Source of the DNA: Candidatus Brocadiaceae bacterium | Lineage (GTDB): Bacteria; Planctomycetota; Brocadiia; SM23-32 | Direction of reading: 5' to 3' | Length of the DNA: 5,273 nucleotides | Assembly (NCBI GenBank): GCA_003551785.1 | Contig: PUNP01000595.1 | Coordinates: 1 to 5,273, forward strand | Shown: positions 1 to 5,273 of the stretch, piece after piece | Layout: each line of letters opens with the position of its first letter | Position numbering within the stretch: the first letter of the stretch is position 1 | Position numbers and translations under genes: made by a program | The notes under the pieces: model-generated | What the model saw: the letters and a program-made list of their open reading frames with translations, nothing else | What the model was told of the DNA's origin: nothing | Databases searched by the model: none

Positions 1-709
1 CATGCGGAGTGGTCACCGGCGTGAAGGAGCCTTTTCCGCTCGTCCGCGTCGGCACAAGCCAGGGAAAGATGCAGCCGTCGTCCGGCCTCGGATCGGGATA
101 GGTGAACTGTTCCCGTGTGAGTATGTTGAGCATCAGCTTGTGCCATAGCGAGGCTTCCTGGTCGTGGGGCAGGACCAGGGTGGTCAGTGGCCCCCCGCCA
201 CGCAGCCCAACGCGATAGCCGGTGCCACCGGCCGGACCAGTGAGTTGCATGGTGAGCAGGGCGAGGCCGGCGCAATGGGGACACATCTCCTCGCCCACGC
301 CACGCTTTACGAAGTGATCGGTGTTCTGTTTCAGGCCCTGTTCGCCGGGAGCCTCGATGAGGAGACCTGCGACCGAGACCGTTTTGGCCTGTTCCATCGG
401 ATCCAGGTCCTGCATGAAGCGGGGACCGTCGCTGAACAGTTCGAATGTTCCGGCATACGGGGCGAACCGCGCCTGCAGGTCGTCCTTCGATGGCAGTTCC
501 ATCCACATCTGCAGCCACTGCTTGCGGCTGGCCGGAGCGCTGGCGGTCTGCAGCAACCCGATCAGGAACTGCCAGGCCGACCCCTGAAAATCCGCGCGGG
601 GCAGTGCAAGGTCAACGAGTTCCGGGTTGGCCACAGCCGCGGGCGGGCCGTATTCCACCCCGCCATCGCGCCGCCGAAACGGCAGCCAGGGGTCGTTAAT
701 CAGGTTCAT
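1..709 (-). CDS. casA: CasA/Cse1 (Cas8e), large subunit of type I-E Cascade, N-terminal part
   Basis: This is the large subunit of type I-E Cascade, which reads the PAM and helps open target DNA before recruiting Cas3. The window holds the first 236 codons, and the gene runs off the left edge. The product begins MNLINDPWLPFRRRDGG, matching the characteristic Cse1 opening (MNLLIDNWIPVR in E. coli). Further family signatures are LALPRADFQ (35-42), DHFVKRG (131-137) where E. coli Cse1 has its PAM-sensing L1 loop, CPHCAGLALL (143-152) and GYRVGLRGGGPLTT (164-177). The start is fixed by the family N-terminus and by a 4-base ATGA overlap with the upstream small gene, which suggests translational coupling. 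The reading frame is intact throughout the visible part. Normal length is about 500 residues, so roughly half is missing here. The assignment is secure from the sequence; the reading of the L1 region is family knowledge. Confidence 0.95.
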   Translation of the reverse strand, partial: MNLINDPWLPFRRRDGGVEYGPPAAVANPELVDLALPRADFQGSAWQFLIGLLQTASAPASRKQWLQMWMELPSKDDLQARFAPYAGTFELFSDGPRFMQDLDPMEQAKTVSVAGLLIEAPGEQGLKQNTDHFVKRGVGEEMCPHCAGLALLTMQLTGPAGGTGYRVGLRGGGPLTTLVLPHDQEASLWHKLMLNILTREQFTYPDPRPDDGCIFPWLVPTRTSGKGSFTPVTTPH

Positions 710-915
710 TTGGCGTTTCTCCCGTAATCTTGCCGAAGCTGAGCCAGGCGTTTGTCTCGGCGGGCGACTCGGCCATCCGGGTTGACCAGGCGGAGGCACT
801 CCGGCGGAAGGTCATACTCATCGGCAATCTTGCGCCTGAGGGTTTCCAGTCGGCAGTCCCCGCGGGTTGAGCGACACTGCACCTTGGCTGTGCGTGGGTG
901 GTTCTCTCTCGGCAT
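706..915 (-). CDS. Small 69-residue protein co-translated with casA; weak ubiquitin-like (beta-grasp) resemblance
   Basis: This is not a recognised Cas family. The ATG at 915-913 has a good ribosome binding site (GAGGGGA at 928-922, 6 bases upstream), and the stop overlaps the casA start as ATGA. It is therefore likely the first gene of the Cascade operon, about 29 bases after the predicted transcription start. The product is basic and soluble with no membrane segment. Residues 23-44 (LETLRRKIADEYDLPPEC, then LRLV) line up without gaps, and with the same numbering, on ubiquitin 23-44. The shared residues are E24, K29, I30, D32, P37, P38, R42 and L43, with conservative pairs at 23, 26, 27, 36, 39 and 44. 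The N-terminus is polar where ubiquitin has beta1, and there is no C-terminal Gly-Gly, so it is not an obvious conjugation tag. It could instead be an unrelated small nucleic-acid-binding protein. That the gene is real is fairly likely; its function is unknown. Confidence 0.7.
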   Translation of the reverse strand: MPRENHPRTAKVQCRSTRGDCRLETLRRKIADEYDLPPECLRLVNPDGRVARRDKRLAQLRQDYGRNAK

Positions 916-921
916 CTCTTT

Positions 922-928
922 TCCCCTC
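922..928 (-). promoter_or_regulatory. Ribosome binding site of the small gene
   Basis: GAGGGGA on the minus strand lies 6 bases before the ATG at 915. It decides between two overlapping frames. The competing ATG at 938-936, in another frame (stop at 696), has no comparable site and overlaps casA more deeply. Confidence 0.65.
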
Positions 929-950
929 GAAATTCCATGGGCTCACTCAG

Positions 951-979
951 AGCGTAACCACCTCCCGCATCGAAGTCAA
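951..979 (-). promoter_or_regulatory. Predicted sigma70 promoter of the small gene-casA (Cascade) operon
   Basis: The minus strand has TTGACT (979-974; consensus TTGACA) and TACGCT (956-951; consensus TATAAT, weak) separated by exactly 17 bases. Transcription would start near 944, leaving about 29 untranslated bases before the small gene. The first -35 base (979) is also the first base of the AAG PAM of the pseudo-spacer target. Cascade bound there would sit against RNA polymerase. The -35 is strong and the -10 is only fair. Confidence 0.65.
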
Positions 980-1013
980 AGGTTAGTGGGATTGTAGAGG
1001 CGCCTATGCATCC
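979..1013 (+). promoter_or_regulatory. Self-target (operator) of the CreR guide: AAG PAM plus partial protospacer
   Basis: AAG at 979-981 is the best-known type I-E PAM and stands directly 5' of the site. The first 14 bases, GTTAGTGGGATTGT (982-995), match the first 14 bases of the pseudo-spacer, GTTAGCGGGATGGT (1062-1075), except at positions 6 and 12. In Cascade every sixth guide base is flipped out and does not pair, so the effective seed match is complete. Beyond position 14 the match ends (mismatches at 15, 16 and 18 onward). Such a short R-loop is expected to allow binding but not Cas3 cutting. The full 32-base footprint lies just upstream of the -35 of the casA-side promoter and just upstream of the -10 of the presumed creR promoter. 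Confidence 0.82.
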
Positions 1014-1017
1014 GAAA

Positions 1018-1033
1018 TGCTACACTGCCCGCG
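1018..1033 (+). promoter_or_regulatory. Predicted extended -10 promoter of creR
   Basis: TG at 1018-1019, one base, then TACACT (1021-1026; four of six consensus positions) form an extended -10 element. No good -35 is seen at 16-18 bases upstream, which extended -10 promoters tolerate. Transcription would start near 1032-1033, the first base of the first pseudo-repeat, so the RNA would have almost no leader. The self-target site covers this promoter's upstream region, so feedback on creR itself is plausible. Confidence 0.5.
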
Positions 1034-1061
1034 CGTTCCTCGCCTTTGCGAGGCTGAACCC
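1033..1061 (+). repeat. Degenerate type I-E CRISPR repeat 1 (upstream pseudo-repeat)
   Basis: It follows the type I-E pattern G-N-G-TTCC...AACC with a 6-base-pair stem, CCTCGC (1038-1043) and GCGAGG (1048-1053), around the loop CTTT. Compared with the usual CCCCGC/GCGGGG stem, T1040 and A1051 are a compensating pair, so pairing is kept. Aligned to the second copy, 22 positions are identical, with five substitutions and two single-base gaps. It would supply the 5' handle of the guide. Confidence 0.85.
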
Positions 1062-1075
1062 GTTAGCGGGATGGT

Positions 1076-3811
1076 TTATCCGTGAGGGTTGTGACGTTCC
1101 CCGCCGTTTGCGGGGAAAACCACGCCAAAATCCGCGTCATACGTAGCTTCATCGTGTTCATCCGGTTTCCAGAGCTGCGTGTCGCGGAGAAAGCGGTGCA
1201 TTTCCCGCAGGCGGTCCGCCTGCGTTTCCAGTGCCTGTGGCAGGGGCGGCAGTCGGCGTGCCTGACTTTCCCGCAGCTGTACCGTGCTCATGGCCCATGG
1301 GTGTCGCTCGTGCTCGTGCAGCGGTAACAGGCGGCCATCAGTCTCCTTCACCAGGGCGACAGAAATGGTCTTCTCGTTACTGAGTCGTGTACCCAGTTCC
1401 TGGTCGTCGTCCCAACCGGCTCCGTCGAGCTGGATCTGGTATCCCTGTTCCGGCTGGAGTGCATTGAAGCGGGCCACCGACCGGGCGACGTTCTGCTCGG
1501 CGTAGTCCTTGTAGTGAGTGTCCTGGAGGCCTTCCGGGAGCACGTGGGTGTCGCCGTGGACGGCCTCGAGGAGGGTCCGCGCCCGCTCGGGAAGGCGGAT
1601 GGCCCCTTCTTCGCGCAGGATGCGGCAGGTATTCCAGAGCTGTGCGGTGTCGGGGTAGACGTAGCCGGTGCCGCGCAATGGCGGTGGCAGCCAGTCCGGA
1701 TCCGGGGAGTCGGTCCATTCCGGAGCCAGCACGTGGAGGGTTGGGGCCGCGCGATCCTCTCCGGCCGGAGCGTGATCCACACGGTTGCCCCGGGTATCGC
1801 GCCGGTGTCGTTGGAGCCGGCCGGCGCGCTGGATGACGAGGTCGATCGGGGCCAGGTCGGTGACCAGGACATCGAAATCCAGGTCCAGGCTTTGTTCGAC
1901 CACTTGCGTGGCGACCAGCACCTGGCCCTGCCTGTCTGCGGCCGTGGAGTCGGAGCCGAAGCGCTGCAGGGCAGCGTTTTCGATGCGCTGGCGATCCGCC
2001 ATCGTGAAGCGGGCATGGAACAGCATGGCCTGTTCCGGCGACGCGAGTTGTTCGCTCACCTGCTGGTAGGCCGCGATGGCATCGTCCACGGTATTGCGGA
2101 TCCAGCATGCGCAGCGGCCTTCGCGGGCGGCATCGAGTACGAGGTCCAGGGCCTCTTCGGTGGTGTGGACGAATTCCACCGGCAGGTTGCGACCACTGAA
2201 GTGGCTGGCTGCCAGCGGTGTTTCGTCGACTTCAGCGCCCTGCACGTGGGTGGCCAGCGGAAAGCTGTCGTTGTTCAGGGTTCCAGCGGTGTTTTCACCG
2301 CGGCCTTGCTGCCAGGCACCAACGAGGTCCTCCCGCAAGATCCTCGGCATGGTGGCGGAGAGCAGGATGGCCGACCCGCCCTGTCGCGCGTGGGCGTCCA
2401 GCAAGGCCTTGAGCAGATGGCTGGTATAGGTGTCGTAGGCATGGACTTCGTCGACGATCAGCACCTTCCTGGCGAGCCCGAGCAGGCGGAGGGGCTGATG
2501 CTTGCGCGGGAGGACAGCGAGCAGGGCCTGGTCGATGGTGCCCACGCCCACCTCGGCCAGCAAGGCCTTCTTGCGGTTGTCGGCGAGCCACGCGCGGCAG
2601 GCGCTGCCTGCGCTGTCTTCGGTGCGTGTGTAAGGGGCATCGTAGCTGGTGGAGAGAACAACGGATTGCCGGAAGGCTTCGTTCAGGTCCCGTGCGCCGT
2701 GTGCAAGGATCAGTGAGGGCTCGGCATCAGGCGAATAGAGACGGCGATAGTAGCCACCCAGGCGCCGGTACATGGCGTTGGAAGTCGCCATGGTGGGCAG
2801 GCCGAAGTAGAGGCCCTCGTGCTGACATTCTGCGAGCAGACGGTGCGCCAGGGTCAGGGCGGCTTCGGTTTTGCCGGCACCGGAAATATCCTCCAGAAGA
2901 AACAACTGAGGAGCTTCGGCGAGCGGTACCGTCTCGGCCCAGGCCTGGAGGGGAGTGGGCCGGAATCCGAAGGCCGACGTAAAGCCGGGGTAGGAAACCG
3001 GGTGTGGGTGATGAAGGAGGCCCGTTTCTGCCAGGGCCCGGCGGGCTCGTGGCAGGGCCGTTTCATCCCAGTATTGTTCCAGCGGTGCCGGTTCGGCCTG
3101 ATAGGCAAAGATATCCGCATTCGAACCCAGCCAGTCGGCGAGCACGGCCAGGCCGGCGATCTGCCAGCTTGCGGGCGCCAGAACCTCTTTGCGCCATGCT
3201 TCGTCACCGAGCAGTTCGCTAGGCCATGCGGGCTGCAGCAGGCCTTCCGTAGCTCGCGCAAAGGCTGCCAGGGCTCGCAGATCCTCCTCCAGGAAGGCCG
3301 CGTTGAGCGGTGCGCCGCCACGCTGGACCGGCTTGCCGTGGTGTCCGAAGAAACAGCCCATCCACAGGCTCAATGCGTCTTCCTCGTCCATCAAGTCCAG
3401 CCTCGATGCCCCGGCTTGCTGGCGTTCATGCAACCTTGGGATCAGCAGCTTTTCATACCAGGCCTGCGCCCCGAGACTGTCGTGCCTTTCCCTGTAAGGC
3501 AGCGCGGCAGGCTGAACCAGGAACGGAAGTGGTGGGCTAGCGAGCCCCTGAAAGGAACGGGCGAACTTTCCCAGATCGTGAAGGGCGAGGGAGTAAACGA
3601 AGAAAGAAACCAGCGTCTCCGCATCCATGTGCAGGCTGTCCGCCAGCAACTTGGTTCGGACCGGAGAAGCGTGCAGCAGCACGTGGCCAACTGCTGCAAC
3701 GTCCAGGGCGTGAAACGGTAACAGGTGACAGGGGGCGTCTCTTGCAAACTTGTTGTCGGCTTTACCCCAATATCGAAAGAAGGCAGGAATATCTGACGCA
3801 TTGGTGGCCAT
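1076..3811 (-). CDS. cas3: Cas3, HD nuclease-helicase of type I-E CRISPR-Cas
   Basis: Cas3 is recruited by target-bound Cascade to nick, unwind and degrade the foreign strand. The product is 911 residues (E. coli: 888). HD nuclease signatures are YWGKA (14-18), CHLLPFH (28-34), LHDLGKF (H78, D79), GHHGK (156-160) and ADWLGSN (225-231). Helicase motifs are SGAGKT (Walker A, 310-315), DEVH (454-457), SAT (485-487), ATQVVEQSLDLDFD (634-647) and QRAGRLQRHRR (661-671). The C-terminal domain ends YDADFGVVF and then a short tail. The start at 3811 (MATNASDIPAFFRYWGK) fits the family; MEQSPGK from 3832 is a possible alternative, and neither has a strong ribosome site. The frame extends open to 4108, but that part is antisense to the helicase gene and not Cas3-like. 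All visible catalytic motifs are intact. It lies upstream of the Cascade genes with a 160-base gap to the next gene. Its last 16 codons overlap creR in antisense. Confidence 0.97.
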   Translation of the reverse strand: MATNASDIPAFFRYWGKADNKFARDAPCHLLPFHALDVAAVGHVLLHASPVRTKLLADSLHMDAETLVSFFVYSLALHDLGKFARSFQGLASPPLPFLVQPAALPYRERHDSLGAQAWYEKLLIPRLHERQQAGASRLDLMDEEDALSLWMGCFFGHHGKPVQRGGAPLNAAFLEEDLRALAAFARATEGLLQPAWPSELLGDEAWRKEVLAPASWQIAGLAVLADWLGSNADIFAYQAEPAPLEQYWDETALPRARRALAETGLLHHPHPVSYPGFTSAFGFRPTPLQAWAETVPLAEAPQLFLLEDISGAGKTEAALTLAHRLLAECQHEGLYFGLPTMATSNAMYRRLGGYYRRLYSPDAEPSLILAHGARDLNEAFRQSVVLSTSYDAPYTRTEDSAGSACRAWLADNRKKALLAEVGVGTIDQALLAVLPRKHQPLRLLGLARKVLIVDEVHAYDTYTSHLLKALLDAHARQGGSAILLSATMPRILREDLVGAWQQGRGENTAGTLNNDSFPLATHVQGAEVDETPLAASHFSGRNLPVEFVHTTEEALDLVLDAAREGRCACWIRNTVDDAIAAYQQVSEQLASPEQAMLFHARFTMADRQRIENAALQRFGSDSTAADRQGQVLVATQVVEQSLDLDFDVLVTDLAPIDLVIQRAGRLQRHRRDTRGNRVDHAPAGEDRAAPTLHVLAPEWTDSPDPDWLPPPLRGTGYVYPDTAQLWNTCRILREEGAIRLPERARTLLEAVHGDTHVLPEGLQDTHYKDYAEQNVARSVARFNALQPEQGYQIQLDGAGWDDDQELGTRLSNEKTISVALVKETDGRLLPLHEHERHPWAMSTVQLRESQARRLPPLPQALETQADRLREMHRFLRDTQLWKPDEHDEATYDADFGVVFPANGGERHNPHG
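1094..1122 (+). repeat. Type I-E CRISPR repeat 2 (downstream pseudo-repeat), inside the cas3 3' end
   Basis: It has an 8-base-pair stem, TTCCCCGC (1097-1104) and GCGGGGAA (1110-1117), around the loop CGTTT, followed by AACC at the same offset as in copy 1. The stem core is the canonical type I-E one. It lies antisense to Cas3 residues 898-906, so the DNA encodes both a Cas6e-type hairpin and the Cas3 tail. Confidence 0.85.
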
Positions 3812-3884
3812 TTTTCCGGGACTTTGTTCCATAAGCCTTGTTCGTCGCCCGATTTTTCGCCACCTTGCCACCCTTGCACCGGAT

Positions 3885-3890
3885 ATTCTA
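3885..3890 (-). promoter_or_regulatory. Possible -10 element for cas3
   Basis: TAGAAT on the minus strand (five of six consensus bases) lies about 75 bases before the cas3 start. No convincing -35 hexamer is seen 16-18 bases upstream. Between it and the gene is a short imperfect tandem motif (CACCTTGC, then CACCCTTGC, around 3861-3878). No match to the creR guide seed was seen here, so cas3 may escape direct CreR repression at its own start. Confidence 0.3.
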
Positions 3891-3917
3891 TCCGCGAAGT
3901 GAAATCGTTTTGGCGGG

Positions 3918-5040
3918 ATGAGTCTCCAGGCGACCCGGGTCGACACGTTTCTGCGTGGGCTGATCCAGCTCGGGCCGGACGTGAGCGCACTGGTGGGCCG
4001 CGCCGAGGCCTTGGTGACCCGTGTGGCCGGCGGTCTCGCGCACTGGGCGCGGCAGATCGAGATCGAGCCCTTCCTGCTGCGGGTGGTAGGCACCGCCGGT
4101 TCCGGCAAGACGCAGCTCGCGCTGAAGGAGTTTGAGGCGACGATCGAGGCGGGCGGTCGACCTCTTTATGTCTGCTTCAATCGCCCACTCGCGGACCACT
4201 TCGCGCAGATCGCGCCGCGCGGCGGCGTGGCCGCCACCCTGCACATGCTCTGCGACCGATTCCTGCGCGAGCACGGCATCACCCCGGACTTTCACCGGCC
4301 GCAGGCGTTCGACCGACTGGTGGAGGAGGCGGCGGCGCTGCCGATCCGCCCGGACTGGCAGTTCGATAGTGTGATCGTCGACGAGGGCCAGGACTTCCGC
4401 GGGGAATGGCGGGACCTGGTGTTCTGCCACGCACACGAGAACGCCCGCATCCTCTGGCTCGAGGACCCGATGCAGAACCTCTACGACCTGCCGGAGGTGC
4501 CGCTGCCGGGCTGGGTGCGCCTGCGCGCGAACAGAAACTACCGCAGCCCGCGGGGCGTGGTGCAACTCCTCTCGGAACTGCTGCCCGAAGGGCAGGCGAT
4601 CGAGCCCGCCGGCCCGTTTCTCGAGGCCGATGTCGAGGTGCTGACCTACGCCGACGGCGCCGGTCTGGCCGCGGAGGTGAAGGAGGGTCTCCGCCAATGC
4701 CAGGCCGCCGGCTACCGGCCCGAGGACATCGCGATCGTGAGCTTCCGCGCTGTTCCCCTACACCCAGCTTGGCCGGCATACCCTGCGCACGTTCACCGGC
4801 GAGTACGACCTGCTCGGGGATTCGCAGTACAGCGACGGCAGGGTATTGCTGGAGACGGTCTACCGCTTCAAGGGACAGGCGGCGCCGGCGATCATCTTTG
4901 CCGAACTCGACTTCGAAACGCTGGACGACAAGACCCTGCGCAAGCTCTTCGTGGGGATGACCCGGGCGCGGCTGAAGCTGATCCTGGTGGTGTCCGAGCG
5001 GGCGGCGAGGGTGCTCCAGGGGGCGCTGCGAGGGAACTAG
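3918..5040 (+). pseudogene. Broken UvrD-like DNA helicase: 5'-truncated and frameshifted
   Basis: This is the remnant of a superfamily 1 ATP-dependent helicase. The first frame reads from ATG 3918 through VVGTAGSGKTQLAL (Walker A, 4083 onward), VIVDEGQDF (Walker B, near 4371-4397), WLEDPMQNLY and NRNYRSP to AIVSFR at 4748. The family then continues one frame over: ALFPYTQLGRHTLRTFTGEYD (from 4747), YRFKGQ (4861-4878) and FVGMTRAR (4948-4971), ending at TAG 5038-5040. The shift needs one extra base or a loss of 2 (mod 3) bases near 4746-4750. From family knowledge, intact members carry about 200 N-terminal residues with a NERD nuclease-related domain before the segment that starts here. That region is absent, the frame is closed by TGA at 3900-3902, and GGCGGG is too close to the ATG to be a good ribosome site. 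The first frame stays open to the window end only because of high GC. A sequencing error could explain the frameshift but not the 5' loss. Confidence 0.8.
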
Positions 5041-5166
5041 CAGGCCGATCGAATGACCTATGGCGGCTCTCGACGACGAAACCCGGCGGCATCCATGTTC
5101 ACGAGGAGGGCCCGAGACGAGCACCCGACGCCTCGGCGCGGTCCCCGTCGATCAGGCGTTCGATCC

Positions 5167-5273
5167 TTATTCCCGCAATCGCTCGGTCAGCAGGCGGAAT
5201 TCCTGTCGAATTTCCTCGTTCTGGAACTCGGCCGTGTCCGGCACCTGCAGGTCGGAGAGGGTGTCGAAGGTAC
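5167..5273 (-). CDS. C-terminal end of an unidentified protein
   Basis: The last 34 codons of a gene enter from the right edge and end in TAA at 5169-5167. The tail reads TFDTLSDLQVPDTAEFQNEE and then IRQEFRLLTERLRE, charged and probably helical, which looks like genuine coding sequence. No family is recognised. It converges with the helicase remnant, with 126 bases between them in which no terminator hairpin or RNA gene was found. Confidence 0.5.
   Translation of the reverse strand, partial: TFDTLSDLQVPDTAEFQNEEIRQEFRLLTERLRE

Larger units (their letters stand above)
1033..1122 (+). ncRNA. creR: CreR-type cas-regulating guide RNA: pseudo-repeat, 32-base pseudo-spacer, pseudo-repeat
   Basis: This is a solitary mini-CRISPR in the cas3-casA gap, with two degenerate type I-E repeats starting 61 bases apart (29 + 32). 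If Cas6e cuts after the hairpins as in E. coli, the mature guide would span about 1054-1115. It would have the 5' handle CTGAACCC (E. coli handle: AUAAACCG), the pseudo-spacer 1062-1093, and the second hairpin as 3' end. The guide's first 14 bases match the promoter-side site at 982-995 with a correct PAM, so its likely job is to direct Cascade to repress the cas promoter. Guides of this kind (CreR; related CreA guides of CreTA modules) are known for type I-B and I-E systems, with limited complementarity to cas or toxin promoters. The transcript runs against cas3 and overlaps its last 16 codons. No terminator was found on the 3' side. The structure is read directly from the sequence; transcription and function are inferred. 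Confidence 0.85.

Noticed and set aside
696..938. An 80-residue minus-strand ORF overlapping the small gene
   Set aside because: It has no ribosome site, overlaps casA by 14 bases, and its tail is less protein-like than the frame with GAGGGGA and the ATGA junction.
1033..1122. Ordinary CRISPR array or its eroded end
   Set aside because: There are only two repeats, both diverged, with no further copies at 61-base steps and no leader. The spacer matches the adjacent promoter with a PAM, which fits a regulatory guide better than an immune spacer. An eroded array is still not strictly excluded.
1033..1122. Rho-independent terminator for cas3 or creR
   Set aside because: The hairpins are GC-rich, but no T-run follows on either strand.
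1514..2716. A 400-residue plus-strand ORF
   Set aside because: It is antisense to the cas3 helicase domains, with valine/glycine-rich composition and no recognisable motif: a GC-rich shadow frame.
3812..4108. N-terminal extension of cas3 to a 1010-residue protein
   Set aside because: The extra 99 residues are antisense to the helicase, are arginine-rich and unlike Cas3; family length and the YWGK position fit a start at 3811.
4746..4750. Programmed ribosomal frameshift in the helicase
   Set aside because: No slippery run or downstream structure stands out, and the gene is also truncated at its 5' end, so decay is simpler.
3888..5124. Long minus-strand ORFs (3888-4697 and 4279-5124)
   Set aside because: They are antisense to the helicase remnant, whose Walker A, DEGQD, FKGQ and TRAR motifs lie on the plus strand.

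Overview
The window comes from a GC-rich bacterium, probably a gammaproteobacterium; this is inferred from codon usage and protein character, and no taxonomic marker is present. It holds one end of a type I-E CRISPR-Cas locus on the minus strand. From right to left the order is cas3 (3811-1076), a regulatory gap, a small gene of 69 codons (915-706), and the start of casA/cse1 (709 to the window edge). The rest of Cascade and the adaptation genes should continue past base 1. No ordinary CRISPR array is visible.

The most interesting part is the cas3-casA gap. On the plus strand, two degenerate type I-E repeats (1033-1061 and 1094-1122) lie exactly 61 bases apart, which is one 29-base repeat plus one 32-base spacer. 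The first 14 bases of that pseudo-spacer match 982-995 at 12 positions. The only mismatches are at guide positions 6 and 12, the bases that type I-E Cascade flips out of the guide-target duplex. The matched site is preceded by a perfect AAG PAM (979-981). The PAM touches the -35 box (TTGACT, 979-974) of the promoter that should drive the small gene and casA. This is the architecture of a cas-regulating RNA (CreR), a mini-CRISPR whose short-match guide directs Cascade to silence its own promoter. Its promoter is probably an extended -10 at 1018-1026, which would start transcription at the first pseudo-repeat. The second pseudo-repeat and part of the pseudo-spacer overlap the 3' end of cas3 in antisense.

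The small gene between the promoter and casA overlaps casA by ATGA. The middle of its product resembles the helix-to-beta3 segment of ubiquitin, an unusual companion for a Cascade operon.

Divergent from cas3, the plus strand carries a broken helicase gene (3918-5040). It is a UvrD-like helicase that appears to have lost an N-terminal NERD nuclease region and carries a frameshift near 4748. At the right edge, 5273-5167 on the minus strand is the tail of an unidentified protein gene.

Inferred working model: cas3 is expressed from its own upstream region. The small gene and Cascade come from the promoter at 979-951. Cascade loaded with the CreR guide represses that promoter, and probably the creR promoter too, until ordinary crRNAs or anti-CRISPR proteins take Cascade away.
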